Shown in pieces: positions 42,642-54,137 of a stretch of 57,029 nucleotides of DNA (positions are counted from its first letter, which is position 1; every line of letters starts with the position of its first letter). The DNA lies in assembly GCF_003144115.1 (NCBI RefSeq), contig NW_020312029.1, forward strand, positions 1-57,029, given 5' to 3'. The translations under genes and the position numbers were made by a program. The stretch comes from Tilletiopsis washingtonensis. Its lineage: Eukaryota; Basidiomycota; Exobasidiomycetes; Entylomatales. The notes under the pieces were generated by a model. The model was not told where the DNA came from. It searched no databases and saw only the letters and a list, made by a program, of their open reading frames with translations.

Positions 42642-45257
42642 ATGCCGCCTCTCGCGACCGCAGCGCAGGTCAACCTGCTCGTGTACCACTACCTCAAGGA
42701 GTCAGGTGCGTATCGTCTCCCTCTCGTGCTTTCGACGGCCGCTTCGCCGGTCTGCTGCAGGATCTCGACTGCCCAAGGAGATGTAGAGAGGATGCGCGCT
42801 GGCCCTTTGGGCTGACTGCTGGCTGGATTTCTCGCCGGCAATGCCGTGGGTCGCCTTCGGGCGATCTCATCCCGCCCTGAGGTTTCACAGCTCGTCCTGT
42901 TGCGGATGCCGACTGGACTTGCGCAGGCTCTCGAAGATTTGTCCACTTCTTCAGCGATCACTCAGCTGACGCGCTGCGTCTATCTATCAGGCTTCGCACA
43001 CGCGTCCTTCTCCTTGCGACACGAAGCACGGCTTGACGAAGCGCCTCACGCGAACGAGGCTGTCGTCGCACCTGGCGCGTTGGTGCGCTTCCTGCAGAAG
43101 GGTCTGCTCTATTGCGCAGTGGAGGCACATGTCAGCGAGGTGAGTCGATTGCGCTGTCGAGCATCGCAGGCCTTATGACGCTCTGGGAGCCGCGCGCATG
43201 TGCGCGACATCACGCGGCCTGTCTGTCGGAGCCAATGGCAATGTCCATCCCCTATCCGCGACTGACCACTGGCCCCCTCGCAGGACGGCACCGAGTCGCC
43301 ATGCAGTGCTCCCTTCCAGCTGGTCGGGCCGCCGCACGTCTGCGACGGACGGCCACGGCCTGCAGTGGCGCCGGGCCCGACTCGTCTGACCCCGTCGCCG
43401 CCGCCGGAGCCGCAGCCTATGCGGCGAGAAAACTCCGCGCAGACTGCGCTGCCGCCGCACACCGCAGTCGCGTCTGGCTCTAGCAAGCGCAAGGCCGGCA
43501 CGCCCACAGCAGCCGCAGGCGCGAAGCGTGCGCGGAAGCAGAATGGGCATGGCGATGAGAAGGAGGAGGAAGAGGAGGAGGCGGAGCAGGAGGACGAGGC
43601 AGAGGCGAGTGCTCCGGGCGTGCGGAGGAACGGCAAGGTGGCGACACCGAGCAAGGTCAAGGCGTCGACGCCCGCGCCGTCGGGCACGCCAGCTGCCGGC
43701 AGCAGCCGAGATGCCGATGTCGTCAACAGCAAGAAGAAGAAGAAGAAAGGTCCGCAGGGCAAGGATGCCAAAGACGGCGGCAAGTCGGGCGGCAAGGGCG
43801 CTGCCGCCGTGCGCGTTCCATCGTTGAGCACCAAGGCGAAGGGCTGCGAGGTGCCGGACTCAAGCGTGCGACGACTGGTAGGCCACAATGGCGAGGTCTT
43901 CGTCTCGTCGTGGAACCCGTCTGTGCCCGGTCTCCTGGCCTCCGGCGCCGCGGACGCCACAGTGCGGATCTGGGATTTGAGCGATGATGCAGACGATGGC
44001 GGCGCGCCGACAGTGTGCAAGCACCTGCCGGCCACGCATGCCAAGGACGTCAGCGCCCTCGACTGGAACCCGGACGGCACGCTGCTCGCATCTGGCTCGT
44101 ACGACGGCATCCTGCGCCTGTGGACGCCGCAAGGAGACCTCCACCTCGTCATGAGCATGCACCAGGGCCCGATCTTCGCCGTGCGCTGGAACCGGAAGGG
44201 CAATCTTCTGCTGACCGGCTCTGCGGACGGCACGGCGATCGTTTGGGACCTGAACAGTGGCAAGGTGCGGCAGCAGTTCTCGACGCACTCGGACTCGGTG
44301 CTCGACATCGACTGGCTCTGCGGCTCCCGATGGGCAACGGCGCACCCTGGTTCCTCACCCTCGGCAGCGGCCGACGGAACGCTGGCCACGTGCAGTGCCG
44401 ACAACAGCGTCAATCTGCTGCGGATAGGCGAGTCGCGGCCGGTGCGGACGCTGCGCGGGCACAGCGACGAGGTCAATGCGATCCGCTTCAACGCCTCGGG
44501 CTCGCTGCTGGCGTCGGCCTCCGACGACATGACGTGCCGCATCTGGGACATGGACGTGATACTCGGCGCTGACTTTGCCGCGCCCTCTGTGGCCTTCCCG
44601 GCGTCCACGCACGCGCCGCAGCCTGACCAAGCCGCGAGCAAGGCGGTGCTGCGAGGGCATACGAAGGAGCTCTATGCTGTCGCGTGGGCGCCGCCGGGCT
44701 CGCAGGCGGACAGTGCTCGGCTCGTCGCTACGTCCAGCTTCGACCGGACCGCTCGCCTGTGGAACGCAGACGACGGCAGCTGCATCCGCACCTTCGCCGA
44801 GCACACCGACTCTGTCTACGCGATCTGCTTCTCGCCCGACGCGCGGTATATGGCCACCGGCGGCATCGACCAGCGGGTCTATGTCACGCGAGTGGATGTG
44901 AGTTTGCGCAATACTGATGGACCTGCCATGCCGCTCACCCACCTCTCTGCGCAGGATGGCACGATCGTCAAGGCGTACGCCGGCGGAGGTGGTGTGATGG
45001 ACCTGTCCTGGCACCTCGAGCGCTCCGGCTCTGCGCTCAAGCGCAGCGCCAGCGATGGCGAGACGCACGTCAACGGTCGCAGCTCGAGCTCCCGCGCCGA
45101 CGCAATGGACGAAGACGGCGCTCCTGCCACTGCTAGCGGAGCAGCAAATGCATCGCCGAACGCCGACGCGAGCAAGAAGAGCGCGCCGACACAACGACTG
45201 GCGGTCGCGCAGAGCGACCGCGCGCTGGTGGTGCTCGACCTCTCCGAGCTGGACTGA
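42642..45257 (+). CDS. TBL1/SIF2-like LisH-WD40 corepressor subunit
   Basis: Exons 42642-42705, 42991-43139, 43284-44897 and 44955-45257 give 709 residues in phase. The LisH motif is at about residues 7-40 (VNLLVYHYLKESGFAHASFS). A disordered, Lys- and Glu-rich linker with KKKKKK separates it from about eight WD40 blades, for example VRRLVGHNGEVFVSSWNP, THAKDVSALDWNPDGTLLAS, MHQGPIFAVRWNRKGNLLLT, RGHSDEVNAIRFNASGSLLA and FAEHTDSVYAICFSPDARYM. The final blade runs from DGTIVKAYAGGGGVMDLSWH to ALVVLDLSELD. TBL1/TBLR1 and yeast Sif2 scaffold histone deacetylase complexes (SMRT/NCoR, Set3C). A nuclear corepressor role is inferred from that architecture. The last intron is 57 nt and stays open, so it must be removed on splice-site and homology grounds. 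Confidence 0.92.
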
Positions 45258-45760
45258 ATGCCTGCCCGGGCCACCTGGCCGGTGCGTCTGGCACTGGCCG
45301 CAACCATGCGCGCGGCACCACCTCGACACTCTCTGGATCGCACGCACGAGTCCTTGCACTTTCTCCGCCTTCGCCACGCCTTGGTCCTGCTGCTTCCGCA
45401 GCACTGCTCTGCACTCGCACTGCGGAGGCAGCATCACCACTGACGTCGCTCGGACCCGTGCTCGGCGCGCCTTTGCTTTCTCATACCTTTCTCCAACCTG
45501 TACTAGTCTCTCTGCCTCTGACGCGTCCGGCCATTCCCGCAAGGCCGCTCTGCCGCTGTCTCCCTATGTACCCTACTCGCGCGGACACCGAGAGCAGTGG
45601 CTGAGCAACCCTCGCCTCCGTCCCGCGCCGTCTCCTCGCAACTACTGCCAGTGCAATGCAATGCGCGCGCCCCGCGTCACCTGCGCAACTACAATCACGT
45701 CTGAGACCGCAAAGAGGCATCGCAGATAGTTGGCAAATAAGAGGTGTCCGCGTGTGCCCG
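45258..45760. terminator. Convergent 3' region, TBL1-like / SLA2
   Basis: This 0.5-kb region between stop codons has a pyrimidine-rich middle and an AT-richer TTGGCAAATAAGAGG near 45730. That could serve SLA2 polyadenylation only if read on the other strand. No gene was seen. Confidence 0.4.
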
Positions 45761-48700
45761 TCAGTCGTCGTCGTCGTGTGCGTGATACGCCGAGCGGCGG
45801 TAGGCACTGGGCGAAGAGGTGTCAGCGCACTGCGCACGCCCGCGGACACACGATACTCACGCCAGTGTCCTCCGCGCCAGCGTGAGCTCCTTCTCGAGCT
45901 TGAGCACCTCGACCTGCTGCTCCATCTCCTTGACGCGGAACTCGTTAAGCGGCAGATGAGAGTAGTCGCTCGGCTCGTCGGCGCCCGGCTTCTCGGTGAT
46001 GGCCTTGACCTGGCGCACGAGCGCCTTGCACGCGTCGGTGACGGCCTTTGCAGCGCGCTCGAGGCGGTCCTGCGTGCGGCTCATGTACTCGGCCTTGACG
46101 CGCGACGCCGCCACGAGCTGCACCGTCGCCGCGCTGACCTCGTTGGAGGCCACGATGAGCTGCTCGAGCGAGTGCGAGCCGAGGATCACGCCGTCGGCCG
46201 CCTCGATGAGCATCGTCGTGGCGAACGCCACAGCGCGCGCCGCGGAGATGAGGCCCTCCGTCCAGCGGTTGTTGCGCTTGTAGAACTGCTGGCTCGAGCT
46301 GCTGCCCTTGCCCTGCGCCACGATCTCCTGCTGGCTCTCGGTTGCAGCCTGCATGAGGCCGCCGATGGCGCGCGTGATGGCCAGGGCGGCCTCGAGAATG
46401 GCATCGTGCACCTGCAGGTCGATGGCCGAGTGCCGACCGGTGTCACGGGGGCGCGACAGAAGCGCCTGCAGCTTCTTCGTGGCTGCCTCGATGGCAGCCG
46501 CAGCGCCCATCATCTCGCGCTCCACGAGGTCGCCGATGTCGCCATTGGCCTTGGCCAGCGAGTCGCCGCTCTTGACCATGCCCTCAACGACGTCGTTGAG
46601 CTGGCGGAACGCGTTGGCCGCCTCCATGCCCTGCTGTGCGACGACGTTGCGGCGCTGTGCAGGCGCCACGCCTGCGAGACGGAACGACTGCAGGCTGACG
46701 AATTGGCGCAGCAGCACGTCTCCCGAGGCGCGGCCAGTGCCCACGAGCTTCTCAGCCGCAGCATCGGACTGCGCCAGGCGCGTGATGCCCTTCGTGGACA
46801 CGAGCACGTCGTGGATCGTCTGCGCCAGCGCGTTGGCGCGCTTGATCACCTCGACGTGCTCGCCGCCGGCTTCGCCCGAGAGGTAGAGTGAGTAGACGGC
46901 GCCGAACTCGCTTGACGCGCCAGTGCCCTTCTCGATGAGGGAGAGCACGTACTCGGGCGTGGCGGTTGCGTTGCCCGACGCCGAGGGCGACTCGAGCTCG
47001 TAGATGGCATCGTCGACCTTCTCCACGCAGGCCTGTAGGAGCTGTCAGCACGTTGCGGCGTTCAGCGAGCTGCGCGCGCCTCACCTGCAGGATCGAGTCG
47101 ATGATCGCGTTGAGCTTCTTCGAGTTGTCGAGGATAAGCGTGTCGATCTGCGCGTTGACGGCCTCGTCCTGGGCGCCCTGGCCGAGCTGCATCTCGCTCA
47201 TCTGCTTGATCGTGGCGTCCATGCCCTCCTGCATGATCGCCAGCTCGGCAGCCTGCTCGTCGCGCAGACGCGCCAGCTCGGCGTCCTTCTCGTCGAGGCG
47301 CCGCAGCAGGTCGTCGGAGCCGTTGCGCTTCTCCCGCAGCGCATCCTCCAGTTCGGCGATCTGACGATTGAGCGTCGCCATGATGCCCGACATCTCCGAG
47401 CTCTTGCTGCGCGTCGCGTCCTCGGCGCGCTCGTTGGCGAACATGAGATCGCGCTTGAGCCGGTCGAACTCCTCCTTCTGGCTCGCCTTGATGCGGTCCA
47501 GGTCGAAGCGCGCGCGGTCGCGCTCGCGGATCATGTCCGCCAGCTCGAGGTTCTTCGCCTTGACGTCGCGCTCCATGCGCTCCATCTTGTCAATCGCCTC
47601 CTGCGCCGAGCCAGCCTTGATCTGCATCTGCTTGTACTTGGCGAGCATGTCGAGGTGCTCGGTGCGCAGCTGGCTGTACAGCTTGGCCAGCGCCTCGTAC
47701 TTGTTGCGCCACAGCGTCACCTGGTCCTGCAGCTGCTTGAGCATCTCGTCCTTGCTCATCAGCTGCGCGTTGACGTTCTGCCCGATCGTCGCCAGCTCGT
47801 TCTCGAGCGCCTTGACGCGCCGGTCGTACTGCTCAAGCATGAGCTGGTCGCGCTCGTACTGCCCGCGCATGGCCAGCATCTCGCGCTCGAGCTCCGCCGC
47901 GCGGCCGCCGGCCATCTGGTCCATCTGCGCGCGCATCAGCGCCTCCTGTGCCGCGCGCTCGCGCTCGGCCTGCAGCCGCTGCTGCTCCTCAAAGTCGCGC
48001 TGGCTCTTGGCGGCGGCGTCGGCCAGGCGCTGCTTCTCCGCCTCCTCCGACTCGCGCAGTGCCCGCTGCCGGTCCTCGTACTCCTTCAGCATGCGCGCCT
48101 GCTCGTCGATCTCGGACTGCGAGGGCCCGCTGGGCGGCGGCGTGGCTGCCTTGGGTGTCCGAGAGGGCAGCGCAGGGCCGTCGGGCGAGTCAAAGAGGTT
48201 CGGCGGGTCCTGCATAGGCCAAGCAGTCAGCACAAGCCGCTCGCAAGTCCCGCACCTGCAGCCTCACGTGATTGAGCTTTGGCACGTTGATGAGGCTGGT
48301 GAGGAACTTGAGATTGGCGCACTCGTAGTAGAATTTACGCAGCGAGTAGTGCTGCGTGTTGTAGCGGCCACGCAGCGGCTCGAGCGCGTCCATGGCGTCG
48401 GTGCGGCGGTGCATGGCGCGCAGCATCGACGTGAGGAACTTGTAGATGCCGTACGACTCCTTGACGAGCGGCACGAGCGACGAGATGCGGCACTCGTTGT
48501 TGGCGCTGTTGCGGAAGTGCGCAAAGACGAGCTTCTGGAATTGCTCGATCTGGTCCTGCAGGTTCATCAGGTCCATGATCGTCTCGTAGCTGCGCGAAGC
48601 GTCAGTGCGGGGCTGTGGCCTGCGCTTGTTCGGCCTGGCGCAGCTCACCCTTCATCGGGGTTGTCGATGTTCTTCAGCGAGATGTACTCCTCGTACTCGA

Positions 48701-49302
48701 ACAGGCCGTTGAACTCCTTGTGGTGGCGGTGGAAGCGCAGCTTGGCGAGGATGAAGGAGACGTACGCGCGGATGAGGGGGGCATAGCCTGCGCGGCACGC
48801 ATGAGCCCATCGATCGCACAGCCCACTGCATTCGCCACTCACCGCGCATGCTGTCGTTGCCCACCGTGCGCGCACACGTCTCGAACCAGCCCATCTGCGC
48901 CTGTGCCTCGCGCAGCACAATGGCATGGCCCTCCTGCAGCACCTTGTGCACGAGGATGAGCGCCTTGAACGTCTGCACCTCGTCGGACAGGATCGGCTGC
49001 ACGCGCAGGCCCGTCCAGATCGACTGCGACGTGTGGTAGTCCCACGTGTAGACGATGCATTCTGTGTGGCAGCGGTCAGCCTGGCCAGCGCTGCGGAGTG
49101 CCGCGCCGGGCACGCACTTCGCACGTGCTTCTGCTTCGGCGCCGTCTCGTCGGTCGAGGTGGCCTTCTTGATGTTGAGGTTCAGCTCCGTCTCGTTCTTC
49201 TCGCGGTCGACGGGCCGCGTGGGCAGGTGGTCCTCGAAGCGCGGCCTGCGGCGCTGTCAGTCTGGTGTGCGCGCTGTGCGGCGAGCGGATGCGGCCTCAC
49301 AT
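45761..49302 (-). CDS. SLA2: SLA2/END4 (HIP1R-type) endocytic actin adaptor
   Basis: I estimate about 1,050 residues in eight exons. The ANTH domain comes first: TELNLNIKKATSTDETAPKQ, KCIVYTWDYHTSQSIWTGLR, FKALILVHKVLQEGHAIVL, FNGLFEYEEYISLKNIDNPD and LMNLQDQIEQFQKLVFAHFR. A Pro-rich linker follows, then a long coiled coil (about residues 330-640), then the talin-like I/LWEQ actin-binding module (NRWTEGLISAARAVAFATTM, LIVASNEVSAATVQLVAASR, LNEFRVKEMEQQVEVLKLEK). The last exon, found by splicing, encodes AYRRSAYHAHDDDD and the stop at 45761. Sla2 links PIP2/clathrin coats to actin at endocytic sites. The start is unusual: the reading frame of the ANTH exon is closed upstream by a TGA, and a 55-nt intron (49246-49300) joins AT to G, giving MPRFEDHLPTRPVDREKNE. 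Confidence 0.93.
49246..49300 (-). other. SLA2: Intron splitting the SLA2 start codon (AT|G)
   Basis: Exon 1 ends CCCGCCAT at 49301. The intron runs from GTGAGGCC to CCGCAG with a CTGAC branch 10 nt before its end. The next exon begins GCCGCGC at 49245. Unspliced, the ATG is followed at once by TGA. Spliced, it opens the ANTH frame. Confidence 0.7.
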
Positions 49303-49894
49303 GGCGGGTGCCCGTGCGCCGAGGCCGGCCGGCGTGGGGCGGGGGTCGGAGGGCTTGCCGCGTCCAGGAGACGGCGCAGATGAGGTGTGGTTGCAGGCAG
49401 GTGCAGGCAGGCGGATGCGGAGCGAGTGCGAGTGCGGTCGCCGGCGGTGTGGGTGGAGGGAGAACAAGAAGGTCGGCCCTGCGGGGTGGATGGATGGATG
49501 CTGTCCGAGCGCAGCGCTGCTGGTGCCGTGCCTGATGGTGCTCGTGCTGGCAGCGAGGCCCTGCCAGCCACACCGCCGCCGCCGTGCCGTGCCGCCGAGC
49601 CGCCGCCGATCGCCGCTGGCCGCGCGCGCACAGGCGCACCGCCTCAGCACGGACCGTGGGAACCACTCCTAGCCGCACGTGACGGGCGTGCGCGGACCCG
49701 CTGCGTCCTGAGCAGCCGCTTCTTCGCGTCCGCCTCGCAGCCTCTGACCACGACGACGACGACACCGCCGCCCACGCCCCATCCCGCAGCTCACCCCCGC
49801 GGCCCCCTCTGCATCAGCGCGCTGAGCCTGCATCCGCCCTGCCTGCTCCTCCGCCCGACGTGCACGCCAGCGCGGGCCGCGCCGCTCTGCCACG
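49303..49894. other. Divergent promoter region, SLA2 / RSE1
   Basis: This 0.59-kb region lies between two housekeeping start codons. It is GC-rich near SLA2 and CCGCC/CACC-rich before RSE1. No TATA box was seen. Long open frames here are GC artefacts. Confidence 0.5.
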
Positions 49895-52800
49895 ATGCAT
49901 CTCTACAACCTCGCCCTCGTGGCGCCGAGCAACATCACCGCCGCATGCGTGGGCCAGTTCAGCGGCACGCGCACGCAGGAGATTGCCGTGTGCCGCGCCG
50001 GTGCGCGCATCGAGCTGCTGCGCCCCGATACGACGGCGGGCCGTGCCGCCAGCATCTGCGAGCAGCAGGCCTTCGGCACCGTGCGCAGCATGGCCAACTT
50101 CCGCCTCACGGGCGGCAGCAAGGGTGAGTGATGCGCTGTAAGCGAGAGCGGGCGGCGCAGGATGCGGCCTGGTCGCGCATGACAGACGACGATGGCGCAG
50201 CGAAGAGCCGTGCCCTCTCGACCCTGCGCCGAGGCCTCCCGGCGCGCCACGAGCACCGGCCTGGCCCCGCAGTCCTCTTGTTGCTCACCCACGTCCTCCG
50301 CCGCAGACTACCTGATCCTGGGCAGCGACAGCGGACGCATCGTGATCCTTGAGTTCGACACGAAGCTGCTGCAGTTCACCGTCGTGCACAGCGAGACCTT
50401 CGGACGCTCCGGCTCGCGCCGCATTGTGCCGGGGCAGTACCTGGCCGTCGACCCCAAGGGCCGTGCCGTGCTGATCGGCGCCATCGAGAAGGCCAAGCTC
50501 GTCTATATCCTCAACCGCGACGCGGCCGCCAACCTCACCATCTCCAGCCCGCTCGAGGCACATCGGCCAAACGCCATCATCCACGCCATCACGGGCGTGG
50601 ACGTGGGCTATGAGAATCCGGTGTTTGCGGCGCTGGAGGTGGGCTACGAAGAGAGCGACCGGGATCCTACCGGTGCGGCCTTCGATGCCGCAGAGAAGGT
50701 ACGTCTGCGGTGAAGCATGTGCCGCGTCAGCCTGGCTCACTTCTTGCCCTACGCAGCTGCTCACCTACTACGAGCTCGATCTCGGCCTGAACCACGTCGT
50801 GCGGAGATGGACGTCGCCCGTCGACCCGCGCTCCTCGCACCTCATCCCAGTGCCTGGCGGCTACAACCAGACGTCGGAGCGGTGGGAGGGCCCGAGCGGC
50901 GTGCTCGTTTGCGCCGAGGACTACATCACCTACAAGCACTCGGTGGGCGAGGAGCACCGCATCCCGATCCCGCGGCGGCATAACCCGGTGGAGAATGACG
51001 CAGAGCGGCGGGGCACCATCATCACGGGCAGCGTGTGCCATCGCATGAAGGTGAGTCAGCAGTGAAGAGCTAGAGACGCCAGAATGCTCGAGCTGCAGGG
51101 CTACTGGGCTCGGAGAGGGCAGATGCGCCTTGGGGAATGGCTTCGAGCGCGCAATGGGCGTCGGCTGACGCGCGCTCTAATGCTCCGCAGTCCGGCTTCT
51201 TCTTTCTGGTGCAGAACGAGGACGGCGACCTGTTCAAGATCACGATTGAGCACGACGGCGAGGACATGCGCAGCCTCAAGATCAAGTACTTCGACACTGT
51301 GCCCATCGCATCTTCGCTCTGCATCCTGCGCGCAGGTCTGCTCTTCGTGGCATCCGAGAGCGGCCCGTCTTTCATCTACTCGTTCCAGAAGCTCGGTGAC
51401 GACGACGATCTGCCAGAGTACAGCAGCACCCACTATCCAGACTTCGGCGTTGGGGATCGGGCGCCGGAGGTGCCGACCTTCACGCCGCGGCCACTCGAGA
51501 ACCTGGTGCAGACTGACGAGCTGCCGGCATTGGATCCAATTCTGGACGCCAAGGTGCTCAACCCGCTCGGTACGGACTCGCCGCAGATCTTCACTGCCTG
51601 CGGGCGGGGCCCGCGCAGCAGCTTCAAGATGCTGCAGCACGGCCTCGAGGTGCAGGAGGCCATCAGCAGTGACCTGCCGGGCGTGCCGAACGCCGTGTGG
51701 ACGACGAAGCTGCAGTCCGACGACCAGTACGACGCGTACATCATCCTTTCCTTCGTCAACGGCACGCTGGTCCTCTCCATCGGCGAGACGATCGAGGAGG
51801 TGGGGGACAGTGGCTTCCTCACTTCGGCGCCGACGCTCGCGGTGCAGCAGCTGGGTGCCGATGCTCTGCTGCAGGTGCACCCGCACGGCATCCGGCACGT
51901 CATGGCGGACAAGCGGGTGACCGAGTGGACCACGCCTGCTGCGCAGGACGGCTCGCCGACGCAGATTGTCGCCGCTGCGACGAACTCGCGGCAAGTTGTG
52001 CTCGCGCTGGCGCCGACCAACGAGCTCGTGTACTTCGAGCTCGACATGGACGGCCAGCTCAACGAGTATCAGGAGCGCAAGAGCATGGGCTCGCGCGTGC
52101 TGACGCTCAGCATCGCCGACGTGCCCGAGGGCCGCCAGCGCACGCCGTACCTCGCCGTGGGCTGCGAGGACCAGACCGTCCGCATCATCTCGCTCGACCC
52201 GGACAGCACGCTCGCCTCGATTTCCATCCAGGCGCTCACTGCGCCGGCGAACAGCATCTGCATCGCCGAGATGGAGGACACCGTCATCGACCGCAACCAC
52301 GCCACGCTCTTCGTCAACATCGGCCTGACGAACGGCGTGCTCCTGCGCACCGTTCTCGATCCCATCTCCGGTCAATTGACCGACACGCGCACGCGCTTCC
52401 TCGGCGCCAAGCCGGTGCGCCTCGTGCGCGTGCGCCTGCAGGGCACGCAGACGGCCGTCCTTGCGCTGAGCTCGCGGCCGTGGCTCTCGTACACGCACCA
52501 GTCGCGCACGCACTTCACGCCGCTCATCTTCGAGGCGCTCGACCACGCATGGACGTTCAGCGCCGAAATGTGCCCGCAGGGTCTCATTGGCATTGTGGGC
52601 GGCAGCCTCCGGTGAGTGCCCATGAGGACCGAGTGACCGGACGCAACGCTGAACTTGCCATCTCGCAGCATCTTCACGATCCCGACTCTGGGCACGAAGC
52701 TCAAGTCCGACTCCATCTCGCTCTCGTACACGCCGCGCCGCTTCGTCAACCACCCGGAACGGAGTAATCTCTTCTACATCGCCGAGTCCGACCACCGCAC

Positions 52801-54077
52801 CCTATCGCCATGGGCACAGCAGCAGCGCCTCGGCCAGCTCGGGCGGGAACTGAAGCCTTCGCAGCGCGGTGTTCTCGACCTGCCTGCCTCCGAGTTCGGC
52901 CCGGTCCGCGCCGAGGCAGGGCAGTGGAGCAGCTGCCTGCGTGTTGTCGACGTCAAGGACATGTCGACGGCATTCCGGCTCGAGCTGGACAACAACGAAG
53001 CAGCCTTCTGTGTTGCGCTCGTGCCGTTTGCCAGTGGCGGAGCCGCTAACGGCGCCGGCCACGGCGCCGAGCCTTACCTCGTCGTTGGCAGCGCCGTCGA
53101 GGCGCACGTCTCGCCGCGCGCTGTCCGCCAGGCCTACCTGAGCGTCTACAAGCTCACAGACGAAGGGCGGGGACTCGAGCTGCTGCAGAAGACGGAGGTT
53201 GATGAGCTGCCGACTGTCCTGCGGCCGTTCCAGGGGCGGCTGCTTGCGGGAGTGGGCAAGGCCCTGCGCATCTATGAGCTTGGCAAGAAGAAGCTTCTGC
53301 GCAAGTGCGAGAACAAAGTGAGTCGCGTGAGCCTGTACGCGCATGCCTTTGCGCTGACGAGCGTGTGCGCAGAACTTCCCCACCGCCATCGTGTCGCTGC
53401 AGACGCAGGGCACGCGCATCATCGTCGGCGACCAGGCCGAGTCGCTCATCTACGTGACGTACAAGGCTGCCGCGAACCGGCTGATCATCTTCGCCGACGA
53501 CGTCGTCGCACGCTGGACGACTGCGACGGCGATGCTCGACTACGACACCGTGGCGTCGGGCGACAAGTTCGGCAATGTCTTCGTGTCGCGGCTAGACAGC
53601 GCCGTCAGCACGGCCGTCGACGAGGACTCGTCGGGCCTCAGCATCCTGCACGAGAAGCCCTTCCTGCAGGGCGCGCCGCACAAGACGGACCTCGTGGCGC
53701 ACTTCCACATCGGCGACATCGTCACGAGCATGACGCGGACAAGCCTCGTGCCGGGCGGCCGCGAGGTGCTGCTCTACACGGGCCTCAACGGCACCGTCGG
53801 CGCGCTCGTGCCATTCGTGGCCAAGGAGGACGTCGAGACGCTGAGCACGCTCGAGATGCACATGCGGCAGGAAGCGACGTCGAGCATCGTGGGCCGCGAC
53901 CACCTGGCCTTCCGCGGCTACTATGCGCCGGTGAAGGCCGTCGTCGACGGCGACCTGTGCGAGACGTTCGGCCAGCTGCCCGTCACCAAGCAGCGCGCCA
54001 TCGGCGAGGAGCTCGACCGCACGCCGGCGGAGGTGAACAAAAAGCTCGAGCAGCTGCGCACCACATCTGCCTTCTGA
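49895..54077 (+). CDS. RSE1: RSE1/SF3b3 (SAP130) pre-mRNA splicing factor
   Basis: The start [20 protein letters not shown] matches the conserved N-terminus of SF3b3. Six exons give about 1,230 residues, near the usual 1,200. Landmarks are [116 protein letters not shown] and [20 protein letters not shown]. The CPSF-A C-terminal region follows: [48 protein letters not shown] and [20 protein letters not shown]. It is a three-beta-propeller scaffold of the U2 snRNP SF3b complex, acting in branch-site recognition in the nucleus. The first and third introns (about 185 and 140 nt) are longer than average. It converges on TRM44 with 60 nt between stops. Confidence 0.97.
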
Positions 54078-54137
54078 GCCGCGCAGCTCACTCTGTACTT
54101 GTACTTTATCAATGCATTCTGCCTCACGCATCATCTC

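Noticed and set aside
49303-49765. Minus-strand frame upstream of SLA2 as a longer N-terminus or separate gene
   Set aside because: It is in another phase than the ANTH exon and encodes low-complexity Arg/Ser/Pro. The spliced AT|G start fits better.
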